NCBI GenBank assembly: GCA_049511115.1
Contig: JBEKYH010000318.1
Location: 1 to 6,246 of the forward strand
Origin: JBEKYH01 sp049511115
Lineage (GTDB): Bacteria > Planctomycetota > Phycisphaerae > Tepidisphaerales > Tepidisphaeraceae
Direction of reading: 5' to 3'
Length of the DNA stretch: 6,246 nt
The number at the start of each line of letters is the position of its first letter. The stretch's first letter is position 1. The notes beneath the pieces are model-generated. The model was not told the DNA's origin. It searched no databases and worked only from the letters and a program-made list of their open reading frames with translations. A program made the translations under genes and the position numbers. This document shows positions 5,169 through 6,246 of the stretch, in pieces.

Positions 5169-6246
5169 ATGAAACGCCTCCTCCCTTTAGCAACATTGGC
5201 GACCCTGGCCGCGGCAGCCATCCTCTTCACAACCCTCGCCCCCGCGCAACAATCCCCCTCCCCTCAATCCTCGACCACCCAGCTCACAGCCCACGGCCTC
5301 AACCTCGCCGTCGTCGCCACCCCCTCCGCCTTCTTCGTCTCCGGCGATCAATCCGTAAACGCATTAAACAACGGCTTCGACCCGCGCAATTCCCGCACCC
5401 ACCCGCGCGGCGCCTACGGCAACTGGCCCCACACCTCCCGCCAGTGGGGCGAATGGATCGAATACGACTGGTCCAAGCCCATCAGCACCAACTCCGTCGA
5501 TCTCTATTTCTACAACGACAACCAAGGCCTCCGCCCACCCGCCGAGTATCGCTTCTCCTATTGGAACGGCATAGCATTCGTCCCCGTCGAAAACGCCGCC
5601 GGTCTCGGCAACGCCCAGAATCAATACAACACCACCACCTTCAACGAAGTCACCACCTCGCGCCTGCGCATGGAATTCAACACCTTCCAGACCTTCTCCG
5701 CCGGCATCCTGCAATGGAAAGTCTACGACTCCGGCAAATCCCCCCTATTCCCCCCGCGCGTGACCGCCGGCGTCGATCGCATCGTCGTCGGCTCCGCCCA
5801 GACCTACCTCAACGGCTCGTACAAAGTCCTCGGCAACGTCCCCGCGACTCTCGCCTGGACCAAAGCATCCGGCCCCGGCGATGTCACCTTCGCTGACGCA
5901 TCAAAAGCCACCACCACCGCCACCTTCTCCACCACCGGCGAATACACCCTGCGCCTCGCCACCGAGGTCACTTCGCCCAACACCTCCAGCACGACCAGCG
6001 CCGACGATCTCACCGCCTCCGACACCCTCCACGTCCGCGTCGAATCCCCCGCCCCCACCGGCCACCTTGATCCCGTCTACACCACTCCCTACACCATTGA
6101 CAGCCCCCTCTGGAACGACCGCGTCAAAGCGTTAATCGTGAATTGGATTCCCCACTGCGTCGCCGAACTCTCCGACCTCAACCTCCGCGAAGGCGGCATC
6201 AACAACTTCATCCAGGCCGCCAACAAACTCAACGGCCGCCCCGCCA
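5169..6246 (+). CDS. Secreted multidomain protein: discoidin-like, PKD/Ig-like, start of GH127/DUF1680-like hydrolase (3' truncated by window)
   Basis: The first 359 codons are visible and the frame is open at the window end. A signal peptide has MKR, a hydrophobic core (about 4-24) and an APA cleavage site at about residue 26, so the product is exported. Residues about 40-188 form a beta-rich domain similar to F5/8 type C (discoidin) modules: NGFDPRNSR, the WGEWIEYDW strand (93-101), VDLYFYNDNQG, YRFSYWNG, the TTTFNEVTTSRLRMEF segment (155-170) and ILQWKVYDSG. Residues about 197-292 look like a PKD/Ig-like fold (PPRVTAGVDRIVV, then WTKASGPGDVTFADA, TATFSTTGEYTLRL). From about 300 begins YTIDSPLWNDRVKALIVNWI followed by PHC, Leu-rich helices and EGGINNFIQAANKLNGRPA, which resembles the entry helices of GH127/DUF1680 beta-L-arabinofuranosidase-type modules. 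If right, it binds and trims plant or microbial glycans outside the cytoplasm. The domain order is seen; the catalytic call is an inference, because the active site lies beyond the window. Confidence 0.75.
   Translation, partial: MKRLLPLATLATLAAAAILFTTLAPAQQSPSPQSSTTQLTAHGLNLAVVATPSAFFVSGDQSVNALNNGFDPRNSRTHPRGAYGNWPHTSRQWGEWIEYDWSKPISTNSVDLYFYNDNQGLRPPAEYRFSYWNGIAFVPVENAAGLGNAQNQYNTTTFNEVTTSRLRMEFNTFQTFSAGILQWKVYDSGKSPLFPPRVTAGVDRIVVGSAQTYLNGSYKVLGNVPATLAWTKASGPGDVTFADASKATTTATFSTTGEYTLRLATEVTSPNTSSTTSADDLTASDTLHVRVESPAPTGHLDPVYTTPYTIDSPLWNDRVKALIVNWIPHCVAELSDLNLREGGINNFIQAANKLNGRPA

Noticed and set aside
5444..5896. Plus-strand Arg/His-rich frame and the minus-strand frames at 5364-5714 and 5804-6058
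   Set aside because: These are shadows of the secreted multidomain gene that starts at 5169.

Overview
This GC-rich window carries all of its recognisable genes on the + strand. The coding strand is strongly C-rich, with C-ending codons dominating. Codon use, secreted multidomain carbohydrate-type proteins, a spermidine/ATP-grasp-like gene and abundant intergenic repeats suggest an environmental bacterium, most likely Planctomycetota (possibly Phycisphaerae-like) or a relative. This placement is an inference; there is no rRNA or other marker gene in the window.

Layout. Positions 3-239 hold the 3' end of a gene that resembles the C-terminus of glutathionylspermidine-synthase-type ATP-grasp proteins. 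It overlaps by ATGA the start of a 261-residue protein of unknown function (236-1021), so the two probably form a translationally coupled pair. A 71-residue exported peptide follows (1083-1298), then a 411-residue DUF418-family polytopic membrane protein (1350-2585). A short hairpin repeat (2600-2637) separates this from two small unknown genes: a single-pass membrane-anchored protein (2739-3122) and a soluble, helical 136-residue protein (3185-3595). Positions 3596-3936 are non-coding and filled with copies of an 'AACGC-AGAG'-type dispersed repeat, one pair forming a long imperfect inverted repeat. Then comes a fused peptide methionine sulfoxide reductase MsrA-MsrB (3937-4953), a 215-base spacer with a hairpin repeat, and the first 359 codons of a large secreted protein (5169 to the window end). 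That last protein has a signal peptide, a discoidin-like domain, a PKD/Ig-like domain and the start of what looks like a GH127/DUF1680 glycoside hydrolase module.

The most striking cross-window pattern is regulatory. Three genes have a -10-like TACAAT or GACAAT exactly 7 bases before the start codon and no good Shine-Dalgarno sequence (starts at 1083, 1350 and 3937). This is the geometry expected of leaderless mRNAs. It also selects the starts, including a GTG start for the DUF418 gene. By contrast, the gene at 5169 has TACAAT about 45 bases upstream plus a good Shine-Dalgarno, so leadered and leaderless genes appear to coexist. No single metabolic operon joins the whole window: MsrAB repairs oxidised methionine, the last gene is probably for plant-polysaccharide or glycan breakdown, and the others have no assigned role. 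No phage, CRISPR, IS transposase, tRNA or rRNA was seen.
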